Positions 1 through 8,337 are shown, numbered from the stretch's first letter. The stretch: DNA of 9,019 nucleotides from Fidelibacterota bacterium (GCA_002725545.1 PBPW01000039.1:13096-22114), one strand, 5' to 3'. The notes: generated by a model not told the origin, from the letters alone. Numbers and translations: made by a program.

Positions 1-308
1 GTTGATTTTCCTATTCCTGGACTACCTCCCAATAAAATCATTGAACCGCTTAACACTCCTCCACCTAAAACACGGTCAACTTCTTTTATACCAACCGAGG
101 TTCTGTACTCTTCTTTCTTATGTAAAATATCTTCAAGAGATTGAGTATCTTTTTTCTTACCATTTAAACTGGTTTTCTGATTTTTTGAAACTTTATATTC
201 ACTTAATGTTCCCCATTCTTTACAAGAAGGGCACTGTCCATTCCATTTTGGGAAGTCCTGTCCACAGGAAGAGCATAGATATACGGTTCTAGATTTATTT
301 CTGGCCAT
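1..308 (-). CDS. radA: DNA repair protein RadA (Sms), N-terminal part, truncated by window edge
   Basis: RadA is a RecA-like ATPase that promotes branch migration and processing of recombination intermediates in the cytoplasm. The 102 complete codons present cover the diagnostic N-terminus. A C4 zinc finger has Cys12, Cys15, Cys26 and Cys29 in the context LCSSCG...WNGQCPSC. A variable linker of about residues 33-70 follows, then the start of the ATPase domain with RVLGGG (79-84). The fragment breaks off inside the Walker A motif GGSPGIGKS(T) (94-103). The rest, including the RadA KNRFG motif and the Lon-like C-terminal domain, would lie left of position 1. The ATG at 308 gives the usual RadA start (MARNKSRTVY); there is no Shine-Dalgarno-like sequence in the 20 bases before it. 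It lies 60 bp downstream of the large envelope gene on the same strand and may be co-transcribed with it. Identification is secure; completeness cannot be judged. Confidence 0.96.
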   Translation of the reverse strand, partial: MARNKSRTVYLCSSCGQDFPKWNGQCPSCKEWGTLSEYKVSKNQKTSLNGKKKDTQSLEDILHKKEEYRTSVGIKEVDRVLGGGVLSGSMILLGGSPGIGKS

Positions 309-368
309 ATTTATTGTGAGTAAATTTATTTATTTAAAAGGAAGGTAGTGAGAAATAAACAAAAAAAA
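309..368 (-). other. Intergenic spacer between the large envelope gene and radA
   Basis: This 60-bp AT-rich gap separates two same-strand genes. A 6-bp inverted repeat (GGTAGT/ACTACC at 344-349 and 368-373) has an 18-base loop and overlaps the upstream stop codon. It is too weak to call a terminator. No convincing promoter or ribosome binding site for radA is visible, so read-through from the upstream gene is possible. Confidence 0.5.
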
Positions 369-3300
369 CTACCAATCATATCCTAAAGAAACATACCATT
401 GAGGCTTTGACAGGCCTGACTCAGTCCAATCATATGCCGCCTCAATTCTCCATGGCAAAAAGATGGGAAGTTTTATTCCATACCCTACCGAACGCACCCA
501 TGGTGAAAAATCATTTGATAAATTGTTTCCATACTTTGATTGAAGAAGCGCATAATTTGTAAATTCACGAGAATCATCCCAAGCTGCTCCAACATCCATA
601 AATACGTGTCCTAAAATATTTCCTATTGTCAATGGAAATGGAAAACCTATCTGTAAATATTGAATTAAAGGGAATCTGAATTCTAAATTAGTTAAAATAA
701 CATTTTTCCCAACCCTCTCCGAAAAACGTGCGCCGCGTAATGGGTAAGCAAATTCAGAAAAATAGATATCTTGCAGCAAAGACTCATTTCGGCTATCTAA
801 AATTACATTCCTCCAGCGCCATTCTTGAGTTAATCCATCATCTACTCCATCAGTAGTTCCTGTACCAAAAAGCCAATTTTGCATACCCCCCAGAAAGTAT
901 TTTTGTGGATTTTTTCCAGTACTGTTTCCATAAAATAGTCGGCTAGCGAAAGAATAATTCCTGTTTACCATAAAGTACTTACGTAAATCAATTTTTAGTT
1001 TTTGAAAAGATATGCCCTTCTTTCCCATTGCCGGGCTTACTTCAAGCGTGGTATTCTGTCGGAAACCATCAATCGGACCAAGAAAACCAAAAACAGAATT
1101 ATCAAAAACATAACTTAGAGTTGGGTTGAGAGCAATAAAGCCATCGCTATTTACCACAGTATTGCTAGTTTCATAAGGATCGATAGCAAAAAGTTTGTAA
1201 TCCAAATTGTGCATTATGACACCAAAATCTAATCGGTTAAATTTGTTTAGAGGTCTGGATGCAGTTCCAGCGATACCATAATGCCTCATTCTTGCAGTAA
1301 GATCAACAGGGTAACCATATTGATTATAATATCCTCCTGTTAAAAAGAAATCAGCCTGATGAAACAAAGTAAAATAATAATTGGTTCTATTTTTTAAATA
1401 AGCATAATTCAAATAATAATCACTATTTGAAAGGGAGATCTGTGATTCTAGCGCAAGAGAGATTTGATGATCTCCCATAAGGTCACTAAAATAAAAAATT
1501 AATAATCCCTGATGGCCAAAAACATTATTATATCCATATTGACCTTGCGCAATATCTAAACTAAACTTAGTTTTATATGGCTGTGGGATATAATCGCCAT
1601 TTTCTGTTTTAGATAAAGAGGATTTTGTAGCTTGCACATCTTGAGATTGCTCATTTTGGTTATTGTACGTTTCGTACTCCAAAGCAAAGATATATCTAGA
1701 ATAATCTGATTGATCAGATTCGCTACCCCTCCATTTATCTTTCCTTAAATCAACGAGTTCTTCTTCTTTGTCAATATCTTTATTTTTATAATAATTGGTT
1801 GGCTGGATATCAACTTTTTCTAGATCAAGGGGGTTGTTCATTCTGTAAACATCCCATCCTCTACTAGAGTATCCTGAAAAAACCATAGTGTCATCATATT
1901 TATTTAAGCTTAATTGAAAGATACCCGTCAAAAGATTTGTAATAACTGTCGATTTTTTATTAACGAGATCATAGCGAAATAAATTCCAAGTTCCTGAAGA
2001 GTCGGCAGTATAGAATAGCACATCATCAGTATTTGAAAAAACAGGGTAATTTTCATCGAATCGAGAGTCTGTTATTTGATCAATCTTTTTAGTATTAATG
2101 TCAATCAAATAAATATTTTTATTTTCATAATCTAATGATAGCATATCTTTTGAATTTGTATTACTGCGCTTAATACTTTTACCTCGATCAGACACAAAAG
2201 AAAGGAGGCTTCCATCTGGGCTCCAGCTGGGCTCTGAATCAGAATATATATCATTTGTTAGATTGAAATGTTTTTTTGTTTGGAGATCATATACATAAAT
2301 ATCACTTGCACCATTTTCGTAGCCTACAAAAGCAAGCTTCTTTCCTGATGGACTCCAAGCGGCACTAAAAACCCCATCTAGATCAAAAGGTATTTTTTCT
2401 TTATCACCAGAAGCAACATCAACTAAATACAAAGCATCCCTAGATCCAGACTTCGCAGCAAACACAATTCGCTTGCTATCGGGTGACCAACTAATCCCAG
2501 GTTGTAAAAATTTTAATTCTTCAAAATCTAGCGATCTACTACCCTTAATTAACTTCTTGATTTTCTTTCCAGTAAGAGCATCCATCAAATCAATATCAAA
2601 ATAACTCATATTGTTTGTCAGGGATGCGATTTGTCCACCATCTGGAGAAATCGATGGGGAAATATTGTATACATTTTTTTCTTTTTTATGGTCAGTGAGT
2701 TTTTTTGCAATATCTTTGACCTCATCTCTACCAGCAACATCAGGATAAAATTCTTTTTTTATATACTTATGCCATTGTTCAGTTAATTCCTCATAATCCA
2801 TACCAATAGCGCTTTTAAATCCTTTTTCAGCACTGCGCAATCTTTTCATAGATTGAAAAACTTCTCCAATTTTTTCTCTTCCGTATTTTTTTGCAATGAA
2901 TCTCCAGACCGATTGCCCTCCCTTATAAGCTAAATAATATTCTAGTTCTTTTACCGTTGGAATGCGCTCGTTTATAGCTAGATCACGAATAACCATATCT
3001 GCTTCGGTATCCCAATTAGAAGAAAGATACTCAGCTAAGCCTTCATTTGCCCATAATGGCATGCTCCATGTTACTTGTCCGCTAGCAACATTTTGCATTC
3101 TACCGCCATAAATAAGATCATTTATCATAGCATGAACTAGCTCATGATGAATTACATGACGAAATGCTTTGTAATCTCCTTCAAAAGGAATTACAACGCG
3201 GTTCTTGAATAGCTCTGTTACACCACCAATTCCTTCGGACATATATACACCAACAGCATTGTTCTGCTGAAACTCATTATGAGAATGATAGACGATGATT

Positions 3301-3539
3301 GGAACCCGTTTTTTTAAATTCCATCGTAAATGTTTTCCTATTTGTTCATAGGCCTCATTAGCCGCTTCCATCGTAAAAGTAGCAAGTTCAATTTGATCTC
3401 CATAATAATAAACATCAAAATTTGGAGATGAAATAAAATCCCAATCAAATTCTCTATACTGTACTTTATTCTGTCCAAATGATTGGCCAAATAAAAAACA
3501 GCTCGTAGCAAGAAGGATTGTAATAGTAAATTTTTTCAT
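369..3539 (-). CDS. Outer-membrane fusion protein: peptidase-MA-like gluzincin, TolB-type propeller and Omp85-like barrel
   Basis: A 1056-residue exported protein with three modules. Residues 1-22 form a Sec signal peptide (MKKFTITILL..., probably cut near SFG-Q). Residues about 27-265 resemble the peptidase-MA family: HHELVHAM at 131-138 contains an HExxH zinc site (H132, E133, H136), and NEGLAEY at 165-171 supplies a plausible third ligand (E166). Residues about 290-565 hold about six PD40/TolB-like repeats, with SPD/SPSG turns at 298-300, 352-354, 396-399 and 440-442. A charged, Gln/Asn-rich linker spans about 575-655. Residues about 655-1056 look like a beta-barrel of the Omp85/surface-antigen type: FSDLMGDH (684-691), LGG (883-885), LRG (934-936), LEFRFPL (952-958), and the protein ends in aromatic GYDW. 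Such proteins are often auto-named 'Tol biopolymer transporter' in FCB genomes; substrate and role are unknown. The module order is read directly; protease activity and barrel insertion are inferred. The Met at 3539 is chosen because the signal peptide follows it immediately. Confidence 0.88.
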   Translation of the reverse strand: MKKFTITILLATSCFLFGQSFGQNKVQYREFDWDFISSPNFDVYYYGDQIELATFTMEAANEAYEQIGKHLRWNLKKRVPIIVYHSHNEFQQNNAVGVYMSEGIGGVTELFKNRVVIPFEGDYKAFRHVIHHELVHAMINDLIYGGRMQNVASGQVTWSMPLWANEGLAEYLSSNWDTEADMVIRDLAINERIPTVKELEYYLAYKGGQSVWRFIAKKYGREKIGEVFQSMKRLRSAEKGFKSAIGMDYEELTEQWHKYIKKEFYPDVAGRDEVKDIAKKLTDHKKEKNVYNISPSISPDGGQIASLTNNMSYFDIDLMDALTGKKIKKLIKGSRSLDFEELKFLQPGISWSPDSKRIVFAAKSGSRDALYLVDVASGDKEKIPFDLDGVFSAAWSPSGKKLAFVGYENGASDIYVYDLQTKKHFNLTNDIYSDSEPSWSPDGSLLSFVSDRGKSIKRSNTNSKDMLSLDYENKNIYLIDINTKKIDQITDSRFDENYPVFSNTDDVLFYTADSSGTWNLFRYDLVNKKSTVITNLLTGIFQLSLNKYDDTMVFSGYSSRGWDVYRMNNPLDLEKVDIQPTNYYKNKDIDKEEELVDLRKDKWRGSESDQSDYSRYIFALEYETYNNQNEQSQDVQATKSSLSKTENGDYIPQPYKTKFSLDIAQGQYGYNNVFGHQGLLIFYFSDLMGDHQISLALESQISLSNSDYYLNYAYLKNRTNYYFTLFHQADFFLTGGYYNQYGYPVDLTARMRHYGIAGTASRPLNKFNRLDFGVIMHNLDYKLFAIDPYETSNTVVNSDGFIALNPTLSYVFDNSVFGFLGPIDGFRQNTTLEVSPAMGKKGISFQKLKIDLRKYFMVNRNYSFASRLFYGNSTGKNPQKYFLGGMQNWLFGTGTTDGVDDGLTQEWRWRNVILDSRNESLLQDIYFSEFAYPLRGARFSERVGKNVILTNLEFRFPLIQYLQIGFPFPLTIGNILGHVFMDVGAAWDDSREFTNYALLQSKYGNNLSNDFSPWVRSVGYGIKLPIFLPWRIEAAYDWTESGLSKPQWYVSLGYDW

Positions 3540-3673
3540 ATTAATAGTAAAGTCAAACCAAGTTTTTTAGTTCCCTAAATTCGAGGATATACTGAAATAT
3601 TGCAAATAATTTACAAAATATTATTATTCTTTGATGATTGACTGTCCTCCAATGAAAATATTAGTTTACACAT
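3540..3673. promoter_or_regulatory. Divergent intergenic promoter region
   Basis: This 134-bp AT-rich stretch lies between two outward-facing genes, the envelope fusion protein (leftward) and the LpxH homologue (rightward), so it should contain promoters for both. No small ORF or RNA gene is apparent. A rightward promoter candidate is listed separately. On the leftward strand I found only poor matches, such as TTGTAA followed 19 bases later by TATATC, so no leftward promoter is called. Confidence 0.55.
3600..3627 (+). promoter_or_regulatory. Candidate sigma70-type promoter for the lpxH-like operon
   Basis: TTGCAA at 3600-3605 (4 of 6 matches to TTGACA) is followed after 16 bases by TATTAT at 3622-3627 (5 of 6 matches to TATAAT). 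Transcription would start near 3634, leaving a leader of about 40 bases before the ATG at 3674. The region is AT-rich and chance matches are likely, and FCB bacteria often use a different promoter consensus, so this is tentative. Confidence 0.3.
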
Positions 3674-4420
3674 ATGGATTTGCCAGTATATTTTATATCC
3701 GACATTCATTTGATGTTAAAAAGAACAGACTCCGAGGTAAATAGAGAAGAGATCTTATTTAATTTTCTCGATCATGTCAGACAAACAGGAGGTACTCTAA
3801 TAATTAATGGAGACCTATTTGATTTTTACTTTGAGTATAAAGATGTGATACCAAAAGTTTATGTTCCTTTTTACTATCAAATATTAAAACTAAGAGAGTC
3901 GGGAGTGAGGGTGCATTACGTTCTTGGTAATCATGATTACTGGGTAATGGATTTCATTAACGATACTTTATTTGATAAAGTATATAGCAATGATGTAAAA
4001 ATGAATATTGGAAATAAAACATTTTATATCACACATGGTGATGGGTTTCTATCCTGGGATAGAAGCTATAGGCTATTAAAAAGGATTATTAGATCACGTT
4101 TATTTATTTGGTTTTACAGATCACTCCACCCTAGAATAGGGTATTCCTTTGCAAGCTGGGTATCTAAGAAAGGTAAGCATTACATACATAGTGATGAATA
4201 CAATCAACGAATCTTAAATGAGATGGAAATTCAAGCAAAACCATTTATTGATGATGGATATGATTATTTTATTTCTGGACATTATCATCAAGCAAAAGAA
4301 TTGCAAATGAAAAAAGGGAAGCTTATAATACTAGGTGACTGGTTAAGTTTTTTCACCTATGCAAAATTTGATGGAAGGGATTTAAAATTACACTATTGGA
4401 ATAATAATGAAAAAAGCTAA
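3674..4420 (+). CDS. lpxH: UDP-2,3-diacylglucosamine diphosphatase-like metallophosphatase (LpxH family)
   Basis: This is a calcineurin-like phosphoesterase of 248 residues, close to the usual LpxH length of about 240. LpxH hydrolyses UDP-2,3-diacylglucosamine to lipid X and UMP, the fourth step of lipid A synthesis, at the inner face of the cytoplasmic membrane. All metal-binding blocks are present in order: DIH (10-12), GDLFD (46-50), GNHD (85-88), HGD (121-123) and GHYH (202-205), followed by GDW (221-223). The segment around residues 130-170 (WDRSY..., SLHPRIG, KGKHY) resembles the lid region of Bacteroidota proteins annotated as LpxH. The family block is GNHD here, whereas E. coli LpxH has GNRD, so exact substrate specificity is less certain than the fold. 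No signal peptide is present. It is the first gene of a rightward three-gene unit and overlaps the next gene by 14 bp. The ATG at 3674 sits just before the first beta-strand and metal motif and has no clear ribosome binding site. Confidence 0.85.
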   Translation: MDLPVYFISDIHLMLKRTDSEVNREEILFNFLDHVRQTGGTLIINGDLFDFYFEYKDVIPKVYVPFYYQILKLRESGVRVHYVLGNHDYWVMDFINDTLFDKVYSNDVKMNIGNKTFYITHGDGFLSWDRSYRLLKRIIRSRLFIWFYRSLHPRIGYSFASWVSKKGKHYIHSDEYNQRILNEMEIQAKPFIDDGYDYFISGHYHQAKELQMKKGKLIILGDWLSFFTYAKFDGRDLKLHYWNNNEKS

Positions 4421-5540
4421 GCTAATTATCTCTCTAGTATCTACCTTAATTTTATTTGAAGGTTGCTCTACCATAAAAAGATTTCTCCCGCAAAGAAAAT
4501 CAAACGATGATATATCTTATGAATTAATAGAAAATTTGAGTACTGCATTTAGTGAAGGGAAATTACAAGCCCTTGAAGAAATGATTGCAATATATAATGA
4601 CACTAATCAACCTTATGATGTTAGAATGGCTGCAGGAGTAGCATTAGCTGAAACGCAGCACCCCACTGCCTTAAATGCGTTATCAGAAGCAGTAGGGGAA
4701 GCAGCAGCGTTAGATGTAACATTCATGATAGGTTCAATTGAGCTATTGGCACAGTTTAGAGATGACCCAAGAGCTGCTGATGCTATGATTAGCGCCATGA
4801 ATAAAGTTGAAGAAAAAACAAATGAACTTGAGCTTTCATTAGTAAAAAATCTGAATAAAGTACGTACCAAAGATCAAGTAATGGCCCTTTTAGATCTTTA
4901 TGCGGTAAGTAGGAGCAATTTTAACCGTACTGAAAAACTTTTAACAGAGACATTAGGGGCATTGGGAACTGATGAAGTTGTACCAATTTTAACACAAATT
5001 TCTAGAGATCCTTTTGTTAATTTAGGAATTCGAAATAGAGCACTAGAAATCTTAGGCAAAAAAGATCCTACGCAAGTAGCAGGTGCTTTTGCAGAACTAT
5101 TAGGTGATCCAGAAACAAATCTCGAAGTTAGGGATTTTGCTCTTAGCACAATGAAAGGTGTCAAAGAAGAAAATTTGGTATTAGCCCTACTGCAAACTTA
5201 TCGAACCGGAAAAGATCAATACTATAATATTTTAAATACTCTTTTAGAGGCTCTTGGTGAATTTGATGACCCAGAAATAAGAAAAGCTGTAATTGAAATA
5301 GCTAAAAATGATAGCTATCCATTAGAAATAAGAATTAAAGCTATAGAAAAATTGGCTGATATTAGTGATCAATCGGTAATACCCTCTTTAATGCCAATTT
5401 TATCAGACTATAATCAGTATAAGTTGCATGTTGCAGTTATTCAAACCATAACAAACCTTGGAGCATATACTGAATTTGAGCAAGAAATTCACCGAAGAAC
5501 CTTTGAAGCTCATAAGCAAGCAGCTACATCAAATGACTAA
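4407..5540 (+). CDS. HEAT-repeat protein, probable lipoprotein
   Basis: A 377-residue exported alpha-solenoid protein. The N-terminus (MKKAKLIISL..., LILFEGC) is a hydrophobic signal sequence ending at Cys20. Gly at -1 suits a lipobox, but Phe at -3 and Glu at -2 are unusual, so lipidation is likely rather than certain. From about residue 40 to 355 the sequence is a string of paired helices of the HEAT/PBS-lyase type. Typical turns are DVRMAAGVALAE (71-82), LGIRNRALEILG (206-217), LEVRDFALSTMK (239-250), EIRKAVIEIAK (290-300) and LEIRIKAIEKLA (306-317), each followed by a xPxxxxxLxxxL-type helix. Such repeats form protein-binding scaffolds; no catalytic motif is visible and the partner is unknown. 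The start lies 14 bp inside the upstream LpxH-like gene and a weak GGA precedes it at 4399-4401, suggesting coupled translation. It also overlaps the next gene by 8 bp. A role in envelope assembly is a guess from context only. Confidence 0.82.
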   Translation: MKKAKLIISLVSTLILFEGCSTIKRFLPQRKSNDDISYELIENLSTAFSEGKLQALEEMIAIYNDTNQPYDVRMAAGVALAETQHPTALNALSEAVGEAAALDVTFMIGSIELLAQFRDDPRAADAMISAMNKVEEKTNELELSLVKNLNKVRTKDQVMALLDLYAVSRSNFNRTEKLLTETLGALGTDEVVPILTQISRDPFVNLGIRNRALEILGKKDPTQVAGAFAELLGDPETNLEVRDFALSTMKGVKEENLVLALLQTYRTGKDQYYNILNTLLEALGEFDDPEIRKAVIEIAKNDSYPLEIRIKAIEKLADISDQSVIPSLMPILSDYNQYKLHVAVIQTITNLGAYTEFEQEIHRRTFEAHKQAATSND

Positions 5541-6429
5541 ACTACTATCCTATTTTTTACTATTTGGGGTCATTTTTTCACAACAGTTGAATACTGAAAT
5601 AGTTGGGGGAAATGATTCGTTAGATTTTTCCCTTGATTCCACACTAATTGATACATTAAATCAACCAACTATTGAAATTTCAGCTACTATTGATACAGTA
5701 GACAAAGCTAATAACATAGAAGAGGTTGATTCTTTAAATTTGGAAAAGCCACTTCCACAAGTTAGAGATCCTAAAATAAGAGTAGTTGAAAAACTTGATT
5801 CGGGAGAATCATTTTTTGAAATAAGGTCAAGCATTGATTTTCTTAAATTGCAAATCGATGATTTGAAAAAAATAATTTCAGTCTATGAAGAAGGAAAAGG
5901 CGCAATGCCAAATATTGATGAAGAGCTTCTCAATCTAATTAAGATACCTCAGCTTAAACATAGAATTGAACTACAAAATGGAACTGTAGTCAATGGTGAA
6001 ATTATTGAAGAAGATGATCTTGGAATAATCGTTCAAACAAGCATTGGGCAGCTTGCTATTGAGAAAGATAAAATTATTGATATTAGTGAAGATCTACCGC
6101 CAGCTGCTAAAGTTGAATTGATTAACGAACCATTTGTAAATATTTATCCGGATCGTGAGGAAATAGTAGGAACTGTTAAAAATGTAGGTACAAAACGAGC
6201 TGATTTTGTTAGGGTAATTGCGAATCTATGGTCACTAACGACACAGCTTCTATATCAAGATTCTGTTTTTGTTTCAGGTCAAAACACTAAATATTATACT
6301 GGAATTAAAGCTAAAACCTCTTTAAACCCTGGCTCTACTACAGAATTTCAATTAGTGATACCTATTGATAGTGATAAAGAAGAAACATCCTATAGAACAT
6401 TTGAAGTAAGATGGGAATCCTATAAATAA
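5533..6429 (+). CDS. Uncharacterised secreted protein with Sm/SH3-like segment and FxLYD-like C-terminus
   Basis: A 298-residue protein whose precise function I do not recognise. The start is placed at the ATG at 5533 because a signal peptide follows directly (MTKLLSYFLLFGVIFSQ, cut near residue 17) and it overlaps the previous stop by 8 bp. Starting at the in-frame ATG at 5458 would bury the signal peptide behind 25 polar residues. No lipobox Cys is present. Residues about 26-75 are an acidic, low-complexity Asp/Ser/Thr/Leu/Ile-rich tether. Residues about 95-140 are predicted helical. Residues about 143-185 read as a small beta-barrel, with RIELQNGTVVNGEI, an IIVQTSIGQLAIE stretch and then KIIDI, a pattern like Sm/SH3-type folds. 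Residues about 200-295 resemble an FxLYD domain: GTVKNVGTKRADFVRVIANL, then a loop, then LNPGSTTEFQLVIP. It is probably periplasmic or surface-anchored. It is the last gene of the lpxH-like unit. Confidence 0.75.
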   Translation: MTKLLSYFLLFGVIFSQQLNTEIVGGNDSLDFSLDSTLIDTLNQPTIEISATIDTVDKANNIEEVDSLNLEKPLPQVRDPKIRVVEKLDSGESFFEIRSSIDFLKLQIDDLKKIISVYEEGKGAMPNIDEELLNLIKIPQLKHRIELQNGTVVNGEIIEEDDLGIIVQTSIGQLAIEKDKIIDISEDLPPAAKVELINEPFVNIYPDREEIVGTVKNVGTKRADFVRVIANLWSLTTQLLYQDSVFVSGQNTKYYTGIKAKTSLNPGSTTEFQLVIPIDSDKEETSYRTFEVRWESYK

Positions 6430-6433
6430 TCTA
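6427..6433. other. Convergent gene junction with one base between stop codons
   Basis: The rightward TAA (6427-6429) and the leftward TAG (read from 6433 to 6431) are separated only by position 6430. No hairpin plus T-run terminator fits in this junction, and none was recognised in the adjacent coding ends. Transcripts from the two units probably overlap at their 3' ends. Confidence 0.9.
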
Positions 6434-7408
6434 AAGTAATTGTGTCTGGTAGATATCATGTATCCTTATGAGACCAAGACAAATATTTGATTGATCAACG
6501 ACAGGTAGTACAGATATTTGTGATTCTCTGTTTTCCATTAAGGAAATGACCTCAGATAGTGAAGAGTCAACCTTAATTGTAATTGGATTAGCTGACATAA
6601 CTTCGTTTGCTTTACAATTATCGATATCAATTTCATTTGCTAAAGATCTTCTTAAATCGCCTTCAGTTATAATCCCCATAAGAATTTTTTCATTATTTAA
6701 AACAAGAGCAGCGCCTTGAGGCTTCTCAGTCATTTTAATAACAGTATTACGTAAATCATCATTACTATCTACAGTCGCAACCTTATCAATTGGCTGCATA
6801 ATATCTTTCACTTTTAGTTTTAAACGTCTGCCAAGATCACCCGCTGGATGTAACTTAGCAAAATCTTCTCGCTTAAAATTTTTATTTGCCATTAAAACAG
6901 CAGCTAGCGCATCACCTATAGCTAGTGTTAGTGTAGTGCTAGATGTTGGGACGATCCCTAATGGATCAACCTCCTTAGAAACTGATGCATCTATAACTAA
7001 ATCCATTTCATTAGATAAAATTGAATTCATATTCCCTAAAATGCCAATCAGAGGTGAATTAAATTCTTTTAATATAGGAATCAGCCTAACAATTTCATCT
7101 GTAGCGCCACTCTTTGAAATAAGGATGGTTGGATCACCAGGTGCATAAATACCAAGATCTCCATGTACCGCCTCAGCAGGATGAAGAAAAACAGCTTCAT
7201 TGCCAATACTGCATAACGTTGCTGCAATTTTTTGAGCAATAAGTCCTGATTTTCCCATTCCACTTATCACTATCTTGCCGTTATGGTTAGTAATGATATC
7301 ACAGGCAATTTCCATTTTATCTGAAATTCTGTCAGCGGCATTGATCAATTGCTCACCTTCTCCAACAAGAACATTTTTTGCAACGGATTTTAAACTGTGT
7401 TCATTCAT
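6431..7408 (-). CDS. kdsD: D-arabinose 5-phosphate isomerase (KdsD/KpsF family)
   Basis: This enzyme converts D-ribulose 5-phosphate to D-arabinose 5-phosphate, the first committed step toward KDO, the sugar linking lipid A to the rest of LPS; it is cytoplasmic. At 325 residues it matches the family. A SIS domain (about 35-175) contains GMGKSG (50-55), HPAEAVHGDLG (76-86), SKSGATDE (98-105) and PTSSTT (154-159), followed by HPAGDLGRRL (187-196). Two CBS domains follow (about 204-262 and 270-325). Residues equivalent to the E. coli KdsD active-site set are all present with a constant offset of six: Lys53, Glu105, Glu146 and His187 (E. coli 59, 111, 152, 193). The full-length CBS pair distinguishes it from shortened SIS-only forms. 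It starts 8 bp after the argF stop, with no Shine-Dalgarno, so it is probably translated from the hflC-argF-kdsD message. A capsule-type KpsF or stress-type GutQ paralogue is possible in principle. Confidence 0.95.
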   Translation of the reverse strand: MNEHSLKSVAKNVLVGEGEQLINAADRISDKMEIACDIITNHNGKIVISGMGKSGLIAQKIAATLCSIGNEAVFLHPAEAVHGDLGIYAPGDPTILISKSGATDEIVRLIPILKEFNSPLIGILGNMNSILSNEMDLVIDASVSKEVDPLGIVPTSSTTLTLAIGDALAAVLMANKNFKREDFAKLHPAGDLGRRLKLKVKDIMQPIDKVATVDSNDDLRNTVIKMTEKPQGAALVLNNEKILMGIITEGDLRRSLANEIDIDNCKANEVMSANPITIKVDSSLSEVISLMENRESQISVLPVVDQSNICLGLIRIHDIYQTQLL

Positions 7409-7416
7409 TTATTTTT

Positions 7417-8337
<921 letters not shown>

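Noticed and set aside
2..292. Open frame of 96 codons on the + strand
   Set aside because: It is antisense to radA, whose zinc finger and Walker A motif are unmistakable on the other strand; the + strand translation has no recognisable features.
344..373. Inverted repeat GGTAGT/ACTACC as a terminator after the large envelope gene
   Set aside because: The stem is only 6 bp with an 18-base loop, it overlaps the stop codon, and no proper T-run follows on the transcribed strand.
369..3539. Cys14 in the signal peptide of the fusion protein as a lipidation site
   Set aside because: The Cys lies inside the hydrophobic core and is followed by FLFG; a signal peptidase I site near residue 22 and a C-terminal barrel fit better.
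4613..5164. Two leftward open frames (4613-4870 and 4898-5164) inside the HEAT-repeat gene
   Set aside because: Both are antisense to a gene with clear HEAT periodicity, and their Ser/Ala-rich translations look like the complement of the repeat coding.
5458..5532. Upstream in-frame ATG at 5458 as the start of the FxLYD-like protein
   Set aside because: It would add 25 polar residues ahead of the signal peptide and a long overlap with the HEAT gene; the ATG at 5533 places the signal peptide at the N-terminus.
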